The translations under genes were made by a program, and so were the position numbers. The notes under the pieces were generated by a model, which had not been told where the DNA came from, made no database searches, and saw only the letters and a list, made by a program, of their open reading frames with translations. A stretch of 29,934 nt of DNA from a virus. This document shows positions 1 to 8,192 of the stretch, one piece after another. The number at the start of each line of letters is the position of its first letter. The stretch's first letter is position 1. The stretch lies in IMG/VR virus record IMGVR_UViG_3300020450_000064, positions 1 through 29,934 of that record. One strand, written 5' to 3'.

Positions 1-394
1 GTGCTGTAGAAACTATATTACTATAACCTAATACATCACCTACATCAGCAGCAGTAGTGACAATAGCATCACCAGTTGATATATTTTGAGTGAAACTATA
101 TGAATTTCCTTGAGTTGTTTGTGCTACATCAGGAAGTGCAAAAGTAGCAACTCCTGCAGTGCTTACAGCAGAGATACCACCTAGGTTACTAGCAGCACTA
201 CCACCAGAAGGTGTAATAGTTGTGCTGACACCAGATCCACTAGTGCTGTAAGAGTTACCTGCCCTCGATACCTGAGTATAGCCTGCATCAACCTGTAGTT
301 GAACAGAGCTAGTCAAACGGTGAGTAAGGTCTGCTCTCGCTGCCATTGGACTCATCAAACCAACCATACCAAAAAAGATTAATGCTTTTTTCAT
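1..394 (-). CDS. Exported Ser/Thr/Gly/Ala-rich protein, 5' part only
   Basis: The reverse strand is open from an ATG at 394-392 to the window edge (131 codons), so the gene is truncated at its C-terminal end. It starts with a convincing signal peptide: MKKA, then a hydrophobic stretch (LIFFGMVGLM) and an AAR-A type cleavage region near residues 20-22. The rest is low in charge and rich in Ser, Thr, Gly, Ala and Val, as in beta-rich surface or virion proteins. It is the only - strand gene seen and diverges from hsp20. I do not recognise the family. A virion or secreted surface role is inference from composition only. Confidence 0.72.
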   Translation of the reverse strand, partial: MKKALIFFGMVGLMSPMAARADLTHRLTSSVQLQVDAGYTQVSRAGNSYSTSGSGVSTTITPSGGSAASNLGGISAVSTAGVATFALPDVAQTTQGNSYSFTQNISTGDAIVTTAADVGDVLGYSNIVSTA

Positions 395-490
395 TGTTCT
401 TTAAGTAGATATAACTATCTGATCTATATAGGTGTCGAGAACCCCCTACAAATGTTCGGAATGTACAGTTTGCTTATGCCTCAATCTATG

Positions 491-498
491 ATTAAATA
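491..498 (+). promoter_or_regulatory. Possible weak late-promoter-like element before hsp20
   Basis: ATTAAATA lies 53 bases before the hsp20 start and resembles the T4-type late element TATAAATA with two mismatches. No good TTGACA box lies upstream. It is the best promoter-like site in the 395-551 intergenic region, but the match is poor. Confidence 0.25.
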
Positions 499-502
499 GT
501 AT

Positions 503-519
503 TGTCGCCTTCGGGGACA
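503..519 (+). other. UUCG-tetraloop hairpin in the hsp20 leader
   Basis: TGTC(g)CC-TTCG-GGGACA folds into a stem of six pairs with one bulged G, closed by the very stable C(UUCG)G tetraloop. No T-run follows, so it is unlikely to be a simple terminator. It lies about 33 bases before the hsp20 ATG. C(UUCG)G hairpins are known between genes in T4 mRNAs. A role in mRNA stability or processing is inference. Confidence 0.55.
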
Positions 520-551
520 CAAACATACTCGCTTACTTAAGGAGAACCATT

Positions 552-980
552 ATGGAAAAAATAGAAAGGTATCGCTCTACCGATTTACCAGATCTTTTAG
601 ATAAGATTTCAAGAAACAGTATTGGACTAGACAACTACTTCGATCAGTTTTTTAATATTCCTTCTTCCAACTATCCACCTTATAATTTAATTAACTTGAA
701 TAATCATGAGTCTAGACTAGAGATTGCTCTAGCAGGATTCAAAAAGGAAGAGGTAAAAGTCTACACAGAATATGGAAAACTAGTAGTAGAAGGAACTAAA
801 CCAGAAGAGAAACAAACCACAGAGTACTTCCACAGAGGACTAGCACGTAGAAACTTTAACAAATCTTGGACACTATCTGAAGACTGTGTAGTTGATAACG
901 TTACATTTGAGAACGGATTACTTACAATAGAGCTAAAGAAAATTGTTCCAGAAAAACATGCACGTAAAGATTACATCTAA
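552..980 (+). CDS. hsp20: Small heat shock protein Hsp20 (alpha-crystallin family)
   Basis: ATP-independent holdase chaperone of 142 residues, a normal size for the family. After an N-terminal arm (1-52) the alpha-crystallin domain spans about 53-132. It begins with SRLEIALAGFKKEEVKV, continues with the GKLVVEG strand, and ends in the family motif around 115-131 (VTFENGLLTIELKK). A strong AAGGAGA ribosome site precedes the ATG. hsp20 is a core gene of T4-like cyanophages. Whether it protects phage proteins during assembly or host proteins during infection cannot be read from sequence. The JmjC-like gene follows 8 bases downstream, so the two are probably co-transcribed. Confidence 0.95.
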   Translation: MEKIERYRSTDLPDLLDKISRNSIGLDNYFDQFFNIPSSNYPPYNLINLNNHESRLEIALAGFKKEEVKVYTEYGKLVVEGTKPEEKQTTEYFHRGLARRNFNKSWTLSEDCVVDNVTFENGLLTIELKKIVPEKHARKDYI

Positions 981-988
981 ATAGGTGT

Positions 989-1627
989 ATGAAATTACAT
1001 CATGAAGAAAACTACTGGTGGGATCTGTTTAGTTGGAAAGAACTAGAACACCTCATCAACTTAAGACCACTCATGTCTACCGACAGGGTGGTTCTTTTGC
1101 ATTCAAAAAAAGGATATAAATGGAATTTAGATACTTGGTCTACACAAGATTCTATTCCTGCTTCAGTTATTAAAGAAGTATTAGAGAATGGGTTTCTGTA
1201 TATCAAAGAAGCATCTAGGTTTACCAGAAAGATTAATGAACTAGCAAATGAAATAGAAAAAGAATATGGGTATCAAACTGATGCTCACATCTATGCAACT
1301 CTAAACCCAGACTTACCCCATCCTCTAGGTGCTCACATAGATGACAATGATAATGTTATAGTACAATGTGAAGGTGTAACTAACTGGAAGGTATGGGACA
1401 AGATGGATGTTATACCTGATAGTAGAAAGGATTGGGTAAACATAGATTTAGATAAACCTCCTACGCTAGATATAACGTTACTACCAGGTGATGCTGTGTG
1501 GATTCCAAAATATCATCCGCACCTTGCAACTTCTGAAGATGATAGATTATCAGTAAGTTTTCCTTCAAGAGGTAGTAAAGATGATTTATTTCAAGACAGA
1601 GAATGGGTAAAACTATCATCAATGTAA
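989..1627 (+). CDS. JmjC/cupin-type Fe(II)/2-oxoglutarate oxygenase-like protein
   Basis: A 212-residue protein with the layout of JmjC/cupin ribosomal-oxygenase-like enzymes. A likely HxD metal pair is H116-I-D118 in GAHIDDNDNVIVQCEG. The following strand (NWKVWD) matches the family's 'G.k.W.l' segment. The second His is probably H178 in GDAVWIPKYHPHLAT, with H176 an alternative. Family members hydroxylate protein side chains (for example ribosomal proteins L16 and L27) using Fe(II), O2 and 2-oxoglutarate. The substrate here is unknown. It follows hsp20 by 8 bases with a weak AGGTG ribosome site. Motif fit is good, but the exact subfamily is uncertain. Confidence 0.72.
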   Translation: MKLHHEENYWWDLFSWKELEHLINLRPLMSTDRVVLLHSKKGYKWNLDTWSTQDSIPASVIKEVLENGFLYIKEASRFTRKINELANEIEKEYGYQTDAHIYATLNPDLPHPLGAHIDDNDNVIVQCEGVTNWKVWDKMDVIPDSRKDWVNIDLDKPPTLDITLLPGDAVWIPKYHPHLATSEDDRLSVSFPSRGSKDDLFQDREWVKLSSM

Positions 1628-1791
1628 TCACTCACCCACTAACCGTATGCAATCTCATACTGTTTGGGTCACTTGGACTGATACAAGTAGTTCATACTAA
1701 TGCACATCATAAAATGGAGATAGATGTTCATGCATATTGTAAAAACAATATGGAATATCAAGAGTCTTTGAACCCAGAGGAAGATTGGTGA
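1603..1791 (+). CDS. Small membrane-anchored protein, unknown
   Basis: 62 residues starting inside the last 25 bases of the oxygenase gene in another frame. Residues about 7-32 form one hydrophobic span (VITHPLTVCNLILFGSLGLI), followed by a polar, acidic tail with two His and one Cys (NAHHKMEIDVHAYCKNN). An intrinsic terminator follows 16 bases after the stop, which supports this being the last gene of the hsp20 unit. No family recognised. The overlap and small size leave some doubt. Confidence 0.55.
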   Translation: MGKTIINVITHPLTVCNLILFGSLGLIQVVHTNAHHKMEIDVHAYCKNNMEYQESLNPEEDW

Positions 1792-1807
1792 TATATAATA
1801 TACAACT

Positions 1808-1834
1808 AAAGAGACTCATAATGGGGTCTCTTTT
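1808..1834 (+). terminator. Rho-independent terminator after the hsp20 unit
   Basis: AAAGAGAC (1808-1815) pairs perfectly with GTCTCTTT (1826-1833), extendable inward by a G-T and a C-G pair, and ends in a T run. It lies between the stop at 1791 and the next start at 1850 and separates the hsp20 group from the DNA polymerase group. Confidence 0.85.
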
Positions 1835-1849
1835 CTATTGGAATAAACT

Positions 1850-2080
1850 ATGAACTATTACTTGAATTGTAAACCTAATAATTACACAGGTGATTACGAT
1901 TTAATAACTTTAGACTTGCCAAGTGACATGTCTGGTGGTATAATGAAATACGTTAGACCTTTGGCAGAGGAATACAACAAATCTGAAACCAGAGTTTTAA
2001 AGGACATCATTAAAAATTCTATCTACGAAATCGAAAGGAGAGAAAATGAGCGTAAGAATCGTAAGAACAAAAAATGGTGA
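1850..2080 (+). CDS. Conserved-looking small protein, unknown
   Basis: 76 residues. It starts 16 bases after a terminator hairpin and is the first gene of the polymerase group. The N-terminal half is mixed alpha/beta (YDLITLDLPSDMSGG). The C-terminal half is strongly helical and charged, ending in a basic run (ERRENERKNRKNKKW). The last 35 bases overlap the next gene, whose start and AAAGGAGAG ribosome site lie inside it, suggesting translational coupling. No family recognised. Codon use and position support a real gene. Confidence 0.6.
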   Translation: MNYYLNCKPNNYTGDYDLITLDLPSDMSGGIMKYVRPLAEEYNKSETRVLKDIIKNSIYEIERRENERKNRKNKKW

Positions 2081-2462
2081 AGACATCATTTGCGATCTTT
2101 ATGAGGTAACTACTAAAGAAAAACCAAATGAACCTGTTGCGTTTCAACTATCACATCCATACAATGTATGGTTAGAGGGTGTTGATGAACCTAGAGTTCT
2201 TATTGAAACAGACGCACAACCAGAGGTTCAAAAACTTCCTGATCCCCAAATTCATTTCAGACCTTGGGCACCTTTATCAATATCTAAAAAAATTATGATG
2301 AAGATGGATGAAGTCGTATCAGCATACGAAACTTATCCAGAGGTTATTAAAAAGTACAATCATCTAGTGGAGGCAGACAATGGAAGAGGAAATGCTACAA
2401 CAGCAGATCAAAGTGATCTTATTGAGACAAAGGAAGGAATACCTGTTGGGGAAGGTGACTGA
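2046..2462 (+). CDS. Sm-like small protein upstream of DNA polymerase
   Basis: 138 residues with a strong AAGGAGAG ribosome site. The first 50 residues resemble an Sm/LSm fold: strand VRIVRTKNGEDIICDLYEV, then PVAFQLSHPYNVWLE. A later HFRPWAPLS segment leads into a helix with VVSAYETYPEVIKKY. Residues from about 112 on are polar and low in complexity; this tail is where the next gene overlaps by 83 bases, so its sequence is constrained by the other frame. LSm proteins form RNA-binding rings, and an RNA-binding or regulatory role is inference. It could instead be an unrelated small beta barrel. Confidence 0.6.
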   Translation: MSVRIVRTKNGEDIICDLYEVTTKEKPNEPVAFQLSHPYNVWLEGVDEPRVLIETDAQPEVQKLPDPQIHFRPWAPLSISKKIMMKMDEVVSAYETYPEVIKKYNHLVEADNGRGNATTADQSDLIETKEGIPVGEGD

Positions 2463-2637
2463 ACTTGACGAGGAACCAAGTTTGTTAATTGAAAATGTTT
2501 ATGAGATTATTTCTGACACAGAAATAAAACCATTTCCATCATTTACATCTCAACGTGATATGTTCTTGACATCTGAAACAGTTTTGACTATACTGGATCC
2601 TAGTCCTGCTATTGAAAAACTTTATAAAAAACAGTGA
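2380..2637 (+). CDS. LSm-like small protein overlapping its neighbour
   Basis: 85 residues preceded by GTGGAGG six bases before ATG; an in-frame ATG at 2392 is an alternative start. After a short polar helix, KVILLRQRKEYLLGKVTELDE fits an Sm1 motif, LLIENVYEII a third strand, and MFLTSETVLTILDPSP an Sm2-like strand pair, which is the compact LSm layout. The gene overlaps its upstream neighbour by 83 bases and the polymerase start by four (GTGA). Placement directly before gp43 suggests co-expression with replication genes. An Sm fold is inference from strand pattern and motif spacing. Confidence 0.65.
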   Translation: MEEEMLQQQIKVILLRQRKEYLLGKVTELDEEPSLLIENVYEIISDTEIKPFPSFTSQRDMFLTSETVLTILDPSPAIEKLYKKQ

Positions 2638-5111
2638 GTAAGTTTTATACGAACATTCAACTTGCAGGGGATACAATCCTCTACAGAGGATATGAGAACG
2701 GAGAGCCTGTGCAGTTTCGTTCTCATTTTTCTCCTACATTATATGTCTTATCCAAAAATAAAGAGAAGTTTACAACACTTGATGGAAGATATGTTTCACC
2801 TGTTAAGTTTGATAAACCAAGAGAAGGTAGAGAATTTATTCGTCAATATGATGGTGTAGAAGGTTTTGAAGTTCATGGGTATGAACGTTTTGTATATCAA
2901 TACATTAGACAAGAGTTTCCTAATGATGTAGATTACAATGTCAATCAGATAAAGATGTACGCAATGGACATTGAGGTTCAATGCGAAAACGGTTTCCCTG
3001 ATGTAGAAGCAGCAGCAGAAGAAATGCTGTCAATCACCATCAAAGATATGGTGACTAAAAAGTTTTACATCTGGGCAGTCAAAGATTTTAATACAGAACA
3101 TAAGAAGTTTATATTTGATACTGAACGTGAGATGCTTATGCATTTCATAGACTGGTGGGTGAAACATACCCCAGACATCTTGACAGGATGGAATGTAAAC
3201 CTGTATGATGTACCCTACATATGTCGTAGGGTTAAAAGAATCCTAGGCTCCAAGTGGATGAACTCTATTTCACCTTGGAATCGTGCAAATGAGAGGGAAG
3301 TTTATGTCCAAGGACGCAAGAACTATGCTTATGATGTTAGTGGGGTTAACATTCTTGACTATCTCGACCTTTACCGTAAGTTTACTTATAGTAACCAAGA
3401 ATCCTATCGACTTGATCACATCGCTTATGTCGAATTAGGACAACGTAAGGTTGACCATAGTGAGTATGAAAACTTCAAAGATTTCTATACATCAGATTGG
3501 CAGAAATTCATTGAATATAACATTCAAGATACAGAATTGATTGATCGTCTTGAAGAGAAGATGAAGTTATTAGATCTTGCCATAACTATGAGTTATGATG
3601 CCAAGGTTAACTTTGAAGATGTATACTCACAGGTTCGTATGTGGGATACAATGATCTACAACTATCTTACAGATAGAAATATTGTTGTCCCCCCTAAGAA
3701 GGGTGCAAAGAAAGATGAAAAGTATGCAGGTGCCTATGTTAAAGAACCGATACCAGGAAAGTATGATTGGGTGGTTAGTTTTGACCTTAATAGTCTGTAT
3801 CCTCACCTTATCATGCAGTACAATATCTCGCCAGAAACACTCTGGGAGACTAGACATGCCAGTGCGAGCGTTGAAAGGATTTTAAATGAAGAGATAACCA
3901 TCGAAGATGATGTATGTGTATGTGCTAATGGTGCACAGTATCGTAAAGACATACAAGGGTTTCTACCTGAGATGATGGATAAGATATACAAAGAACGTAC
4001 GATCTATAAAAAGAAAATGCTCTCAGCAAAACAAGCATATGAAAGAACACCGACTGATAAACTACAAAGAGATATCTCCAAGTTTAATAACATTCAGATG
4101 GCGAGAAAGATCCAACTTAATAGTGCTTATGGTGCTATTGGCAATCAATATTTTCGCTATTACAGTCTTGCCAACGCAGAAGCTATTACCCTATCTGGTC
4201 AAGTTTCTATTCGTTGGATTGAAGGTCGTATGAATAAATATCTAAACAAGATTCTTAAAACGGAGGATGTAGATTATGTCATTGCAAGTGATACTGATAG
4301 CATATATCTTAATCTCGGTCCTTTGGTTCAAAGTGTATACAAGGGGAGAGAGAAGGATGATAAAGTCATTGTTAGCTTCCTTGATAAGGTGTGTAATGTG
4401 GAATTTGAAAAGTATATTTCAGATTCTTATCAAGCGTTGGCCGACTACGTAAATGCTTTTGACCAGAAGATGTTTATGAAACGTGAGACCATTGCCAACA
4501 AAGGTATATGGACTGCAAAGAAAAGATATATTTTAAATGCATGGGACATAGAAGGTGTAAGATTTGATAAACCTAAGTTAAAAGTGATGGGCATTGAGGC
4601 AGTCAAGTCTAGTACACCTGGTGCATGTAGAGAAAAAATTAAAGAGTGTTTAACCGTTATTATGAATGAGGGAGAAGAGGCAGCACAGGAGTTTATTGCA
4701 AACTTTAAAGATCAGTTTAATGAGTTACCTGTTGAAGACATATCATTCCCCAGAGGATGTAACGGAATAAATAAATGGGCAAACCCATCCAGTATCTATA
4801 GTAAAGGAACACCCATTCATGTTCGTGGTGCGTTGTTATACAACTATTACAATAAAAAGAATAACTTAATGCACAAATATCCTCTTATACAAGACGGTGA
4901 AAAAATTAAATTTGTTTATTTAAAAACACCTAATAAGTTTGGAGAAAATGTAGTGTCATTCATCAGCACCTTTCCAAAGGAGTTTGGACTTGACAAACAG
5001 GTGGATTATGAGTTACAATTTGAGAAGAGTTTCCTTGACCCAATAAAAGTTATATTAGATACAATAGGATGGAAGTCGGAAAAAGTAGCAAGTTTGGAGT
5101 TTCTTTTTTGA
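2634..5111 (+). CDS. gp43: Replicative DNA polymerase gp43 (family B)
   Basis: 825 residues (T4 gp43 has 898) with a GTG start overlapping the previous stop as GTGA. The 3'-5' exonuclease is complete: Exo I D112/E114 (MDIEV), Exo II near D192 (GWNVNLYDVPY), Exo III D299 (YNIQDTELID). Polymerase motifs: A at 381-390 with D384 (FDLNSLYP), B at 491-504 (KIQLNSAYGAIGN), C with D553/D555 (ASDTDSIYL). The C terminus VASLEFLF resembles a sliding-clamp-binding peptide, as expected for docking to gp45. It copies the phage genome with helicase gp41 and primase gp61, both in this window. All catalytic carboxylates appear present; no truncation. Confidence 0.98.
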   Translation: MSKFYTNIQLAGDTILYRGYENGEPVQFRSHFSPTLYVLSKNKEKFTTLDGRYVSPVKFDKPREGREFIRQYDGVEGFEVHGYERFVYQYIRQEFPNDVDYNVNQIKMYAMDIEVQCENGFPDVEAAAEEMLSITIKDMVTKKFYIWAVKDFNTEHKKFIFDTEREMLMHFIDWWVKHTPDILTGWNVNLYDVPYICRRVKRILGSKWMNSISPWNRANEREVYVQGRKNYAYDVSGVNILDYLDLYRKFTYSNQESYRLDHIAYVELGQRKVDHSEYENFKDFYTSDWQKFIEYNIQDTELIDRLEEKMKLLDLAITMSYDAKVNFEDVYSQVRMWDTMIYNYLTDRNIVVPPKKGAKKDEKYAGAYVKEPIPGKYDWVVSFDLNSLYPHLIMQYNISPETLWETRHASASVERILNEEITIEDDVCVCANGAQYRKDIQGFLPEMMDKIYKERTIYKKKMLSAKQAYERTPTDKLQRDISKFNNIQMARKIQLNSAYGAIGNQYFRYYSLANAEAITLSGQVSIRWIEGRMNKYLNKILKTEDVDYVIASDTDSIYLNLGPLVQSVYKGREKDDKVIVSFLDKVCNVEFEKYISDSYQALADYVNAFDQKMFMKRETIANKGIWTAKKRYILNAWDIEGVRFDKPKLKVMGIEAVKSSTPGACREKIKECLTVIMNEGEEAAQEFIANFKDQFNELPVEDISFPRGCNGINKWANPSSIYSKGTPIHVRGALLYNYYNKKNNLMHKYPLIQDGEKIKFVYLKTPNKFGENVVSFISTFPKEFGLDKQVDYELQFEKSFLDPIKVILDTIGWKSEKVASLEFLF

Positions 5112-5263
5112 TGGCAATTTTTATTGTTGAATATAAAAAAGCATTTGGTGCAGGTGAGCACATGCAGGAAAAGGAATTTCACGATGAGGTAGAAGCACGT
5201 TGGTTTGAAAAATCAAAACAACGTTCTAATCACATCACTAAACTTACTAAACGTTCCACTTAA
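5111..5263 (+). CDS. Small protein between gp43 and uvsX, unknown
   Basis: 50 residues starting at the ATG of a TGATG overlap with the polymerase stop. It begins [15 protein letters not shown] and continues charged and helical ([17 protein letters not shown]) with a basic end. The frame remains open upstream inside gp43, but the stop/start overlap makes 5111 the natural start. It ends 1 base before the uvsX ATG, so it is translated with the replication genes. No family recognised. Confidence 0.65.
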   Translation: MAIFIVEYKKAFGAGEHMQEKEFHDEVEARWFEKSKQRSNHITKLTKRST

Positions 5264-5264
5264 C

Positions 5265-6272
5265 ATGAATTTTCTCAAAGATGTAGCAAAGGAGATTGAC
5301 AATGAATATGCTGCACTTGTCAGCGACGGAGTTTCAGCTGGTGACACAAGCGGTTTTATCGACACTGGTAGCCATGTATTTAATGCTCTACTATCTGGGT
5401 CGATCTATGGTGGTATCCCAAGAAACAAGATCACTGCTCTCGCAGGAGAGTCAAGTACTGGTAAGACTTATTTTTGTCTCGGCATCGTTCAGCATTTTCT
5501 TGAGTCTGATCCCGATTCTGGTGTCATATATTTTGAATCCGAATCTGCCCTTTCTAAAGATATAATAGAAAGTAGAGGTATAGATTCAGCACGTATGTTG
5601 ATAGTTCCTATCACTACTGTTCAAGAGTTTAGAACTCAGGCAATAAGAATTTTAGATAAATACCTTCAACAGAGTGATCGCAAACCATTGTTGTTTGTGT
5701 TAGACTCTCTTGGTATGCTTTCCACAACGAAAGAAGTTGAAGACTCTGAAGCAGGTAAAGAGACTCGTGACATGACTCGTGCACAAGTTGTTAAGTCAAT
5801 CTTTAGAGTTTTAACTTTAAAACTTGGAAAAGCAAATGTCCCCTTAATAGTTACAAATCACACTTATGATGTCGTCGGATCTTACATCCCTACTAAAGAA
5901 ATGGGAGGCGGCTCTGGTCTCAAGTACGCCGCGTCTACGATCATTTATCTTTCTAAGAAAAAAGAAAAGGATAAGACGGAAGTTATTGGTAACATTATTA
6001 AGGCTAAGACGGCTAAAAGCAGACTTACAAAAGAAAACTCAGACATAGAAACTAGACTCTTTTATGATGAAAGAGGTCTAGACAAATACTATGGATTACT
6101 TGAATTAGGAGAAAAGTATGGAATCTTTAACCGCAAAGGAAATAGGATCATTGTTGGTGATAGTAGTGTATATCCTTCTGCAATACTTAAGGATCCAGAG
6201 ACATACTTCACCGAAGAAATAATGGAGAAACTAGACGAAGCTGCTGCCAAAGAGTTTAGTTATGGCAACTAG
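5265..6272 (+). CDS. uvsX: UvsX RecA-like recombinase
   Basis: 335-residue RecA/Rad51-type strand-exchange protein that coats single-stranded DNA for recombination-dependent replication and repair. Walker A is GESSTGKT (61-68) and Walker B lies in LLFVLDSLG (142-150). A loop-region segment ([16 protein letters not shown]) and the preceding VTNHTYD match the RecA core. The frame extends upstream to a TTG at 5205, but the ATG at 5265 just after the previous stop gives the usual [16 protein letters not shown] start. The next gene overlaps its last 11 bases. Its partner UvsY was not identified in this window. Confidence 0.96.
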   Translation: MNFLKDVAKEIDNEYAALVSDGVSAGDTSGFIDTGSHVFNALLSGSIYGGIPRNKITALAGESSTGKTYFCLGIVQHFLESDPDSGVIYFESESALSKDIIESRGIDSARMLIVPITTVQEFRTQAIRILDKYLQQSDRKPLLFVLDSLGMLSTTKEVEDSEAGKETRDMTRAQVVKSIFRVLTLKLGKANVPLIVTNHTYDVVGSYIPTKEMGGGSGLKYAASTIIYLSKKKEKDKTEVIGNIIKAKTAKSRLTKENSDIETRLFYDERGLDKYYGLLELGEKYGIFNRKGNRIIVGDSSVYPSAILKDPETYFTEEIMEKLDEAAAKEFSYGN

Positions 6273-6828
6273 ATTATCAGATTATATTAGGACATATGAT
6301 GACAAACTTGATAAATCTTTTTGTGAAACTATCATTAAAACATTTCATGAATCCGACAGCATATATGTTGATCGAGAGCAGCGACCAACTTTCCGAGAGT
6401 TAAATATATCAGAGAGGTATTTGAATAAAGATCCTAAATGGATGTCTATTCAAGCAAGACTATCTGATATCTTAACTATAAGTGCTAAAAGTTATATTAA
6501 TTATTTGGATGTAGGACCTGACTTTCCTGTTCAATATGGATTTGAACAGTTCCGTATGAAGATGTATGATAATAATGGTAAAGATCAATTCAAAGATCAT
6601 GTTGATGTTGGAGATCATGCTTCTGCTAGAAGGTTTCTTGTTATGTTTCTATATCTCAATGATGTAGAGGAAGGAGGAGAAACAAATTTTCCTAAACTTG
6701 ATGTTGCAATAAAACCGAAGTGTGGTAGAATAGTTTTGTTTCCTGCCACATGGCAGTATAGACACTCAGGACTACCACCAGTGTCATCTAAAAAATACAT
6801 TGTTGGTTCTTATTTACATTACACATGA
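6262..6828 (+). CDS. Prolyl-4-hydroxylase-like Fe(II)/2-oxoglutarate oxygenase
   Basis: 188 residues, P4Hc type. The Fe ligands are visible: H113-V-D115 in [10 protein letters not shown] and H168 in [10 protein letters not shown], followed by [10 protein letters not shown], where K177 or K178 should bind the 2-oxoglutarate carboxylate. The segment [14 protein letters not shown] is the classic P4H sheet with GGxT. Such enzymes hydroxylate proline or other side chains. The substrate is not deducible. It sits between uvsX and gp41 with overlaps at both ends (11 and 4 bases), so it is expressed with replication proteins. Related oxygenases are common in T4-like cyanophages. Confidence 0.9.
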   Translation: MATRLSDYIRTYDDKLDKSFCETIIKTFHESDSIYVDREQRPTFRELNISERYLNKDPKWMSIQARLSDILTISAKSYINYLDVGPDFPVQYGFEQFRMKMYDNNGKDQFKDHVDVGDHASARRFLVMFLYLNDVEEGGETNFPKLDVAIKPKCGRIVLFPATWQYRHSGLPPVSSKKYIVGSYLHYT

Positions 6829-8192
6829 ATCTAGAAGTTACCATACTAAATAATCTGATATCAAATGAAGAGTTTACTCGCAAGGTATTGCCTTTTTTGA
6901 AATCAGATTATTTTACTGTACGATCATACAAGATAATCTTTGCTGAAATTCATGAGTATATTTCTAATTACAATGCATTACCTTCTCTGAATGCATTAAG
7001 TATTGAGTGTCAAGAGAGGACTGATCTAACTGAAGATCAATTTAAAGATATTATGGAGGTGTTAAGTGGCTTATCCAATGAGAAAGCAGAACTGGATTGG
7101 ATCGTTGATACAACAGAAAAGTGGTGTCAGGAGAGGGCGATTTATCTCTCGCTTATGGAGAGTGTCAAGATCGCAGATGGACAGGATGAAAAGAGGGATA
7201 AGGGGGCTATTCCACAAATACTAAGTGATGCGTTAGGTGTGTCGTTTGACCAAAATGTAGGTCATGATTACTTACAAAACTACGAAGAAAGATACGACTT
7301 CTACCATAAGACTGAAGAAAAGATTCCTTTTGACTTGGAGTTCTTCAACAAGATTACAAAGGGTGGTCTTCCTAACAAGACTCTCAATGTTGCTCTTGCA
7401 GGGACTGGTGTGGGTAAGTCTCTTTTTATGTGCCATGTCACTAGTAGTTGTTTGCTCCAAGGTAAGAACGTTCTCTATATTACTATGGAGATGGCAGAAG
7501 AAAAGATTGCCGAAAGAATAGATGCTAATCTACTGAACGTTCCTATTCAAAAACTACATGATTTACCACGAGCAATGTACGAGAATAAAATATCTGCATT
7601 AAGTAAAAAGACTCAAGGTAAATTAATTATCAAAGAATATCCTACAGCATCTGCACATGTAGGACATTTTAAATCATTATTAAATGAACTAGAACTAAAA
7701 AGAAATATTAAACCTGATATCATATTCATTGACTATCTAAATATATGTGCCTCCCAGAGATACAAAGGATCTATAGTAAATTCATACACATATGTTAAGG
7801 CAATCGCAGAAGAATTACGTGGTCTCGCAGTTGAAACGAATGTTCCAATCGTCACCGCTACTCAAACTACTCGCTCAGGTTTTGGGAGCAGTGATGTTGA
7901 TCTTACTGACACAAGCGAGTCTTTCGGTCTCCCTGCAACTGCTGACCTTATGTTTGCTCTTATTTCTACCGAAGAGTTAGAAGAACAGAATCAAATAATG
8001 GTCAAGCAATTAAAGAATAGATACTATGATCCTACTTTAAACAAAAGATTCTGTTTAGGTATTGACAGATCTAAGATGAGATTGTATGATGTTGATGAAG
8101 CACAGAAAGATCTCGTTGACGCAGGTGTTGAAGATAAGATCATTAAAAAAATTTCTGGTAAAAAATCCTTCGCTGAATTAAAGTATGATTGA
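6825..8192 (+). CDS. gp41: Replicative DNA helicase gp41 (DnaB family)
   Basis: 455 residues, matching T4 gp41 (about 475) in size. An N-terminal helical domain (1-150) precedes the RecA-type ATPase. Walker A is AGTGVGKS (192-199), Walker B is IIFIDYLN (299-306, D303), and the DnaB-type H4 segment is VTATQTTRSGFGSSD. ITMEMAEEKIAER matches the conserved helicase motif 1a. It moves 5'-3' on the lagging strand as a hexamer and recruits primase gp61, encoded downstream. The start ATG overlaps the oxygenase stop as ATGA. The last 8 bases overlap mazG. Confidence 0.96.
   Translation: MNLEVTILNNLISNEEFTRKVLPFLKSDYFTVRSYKIIFAEIHEYISNYNALPSLNALSIECQERTDLTEDQFKDIMEVLSGLSNEKAELDWIVDTTEKWCQERAIYLSLMESVKIADGQDEKRDKGAIPQILSDALGVSFDQNVGHDYLQNYEERYDFYHKTEEKIPFDLEFFNKITKGGLPNKTLNVALAGTGVGKSLFMCHVTSSCLLQGKNVLYITMEMAEEKIAERIDANLLNVPIQKLHDLPRAMYENKISALSKKTQGKLIIKEYPTASAHVGHFKSLLNELELKRNIKPDIIFIDYLNICASQRYKGSIVNSYTYVKAIAEELRGLAVETNVPIVTATQTTRSGFGSSDVDLTDTSESFGLPATADLMFALISTEELEEQNQIMVKQLKNRYYDPTLNKRFCLGIDRSKMRLYDVDEAQKDLVDAGVEDKIIKKISGKKSFAELKYD

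Noticed and set aside
5205-5264. Extended uvsX start at a TTG
   Set aside because: It would overlap the preceding small gene by 59 bases, and the ATG at 5265 gives the usual UvsX N terminus.
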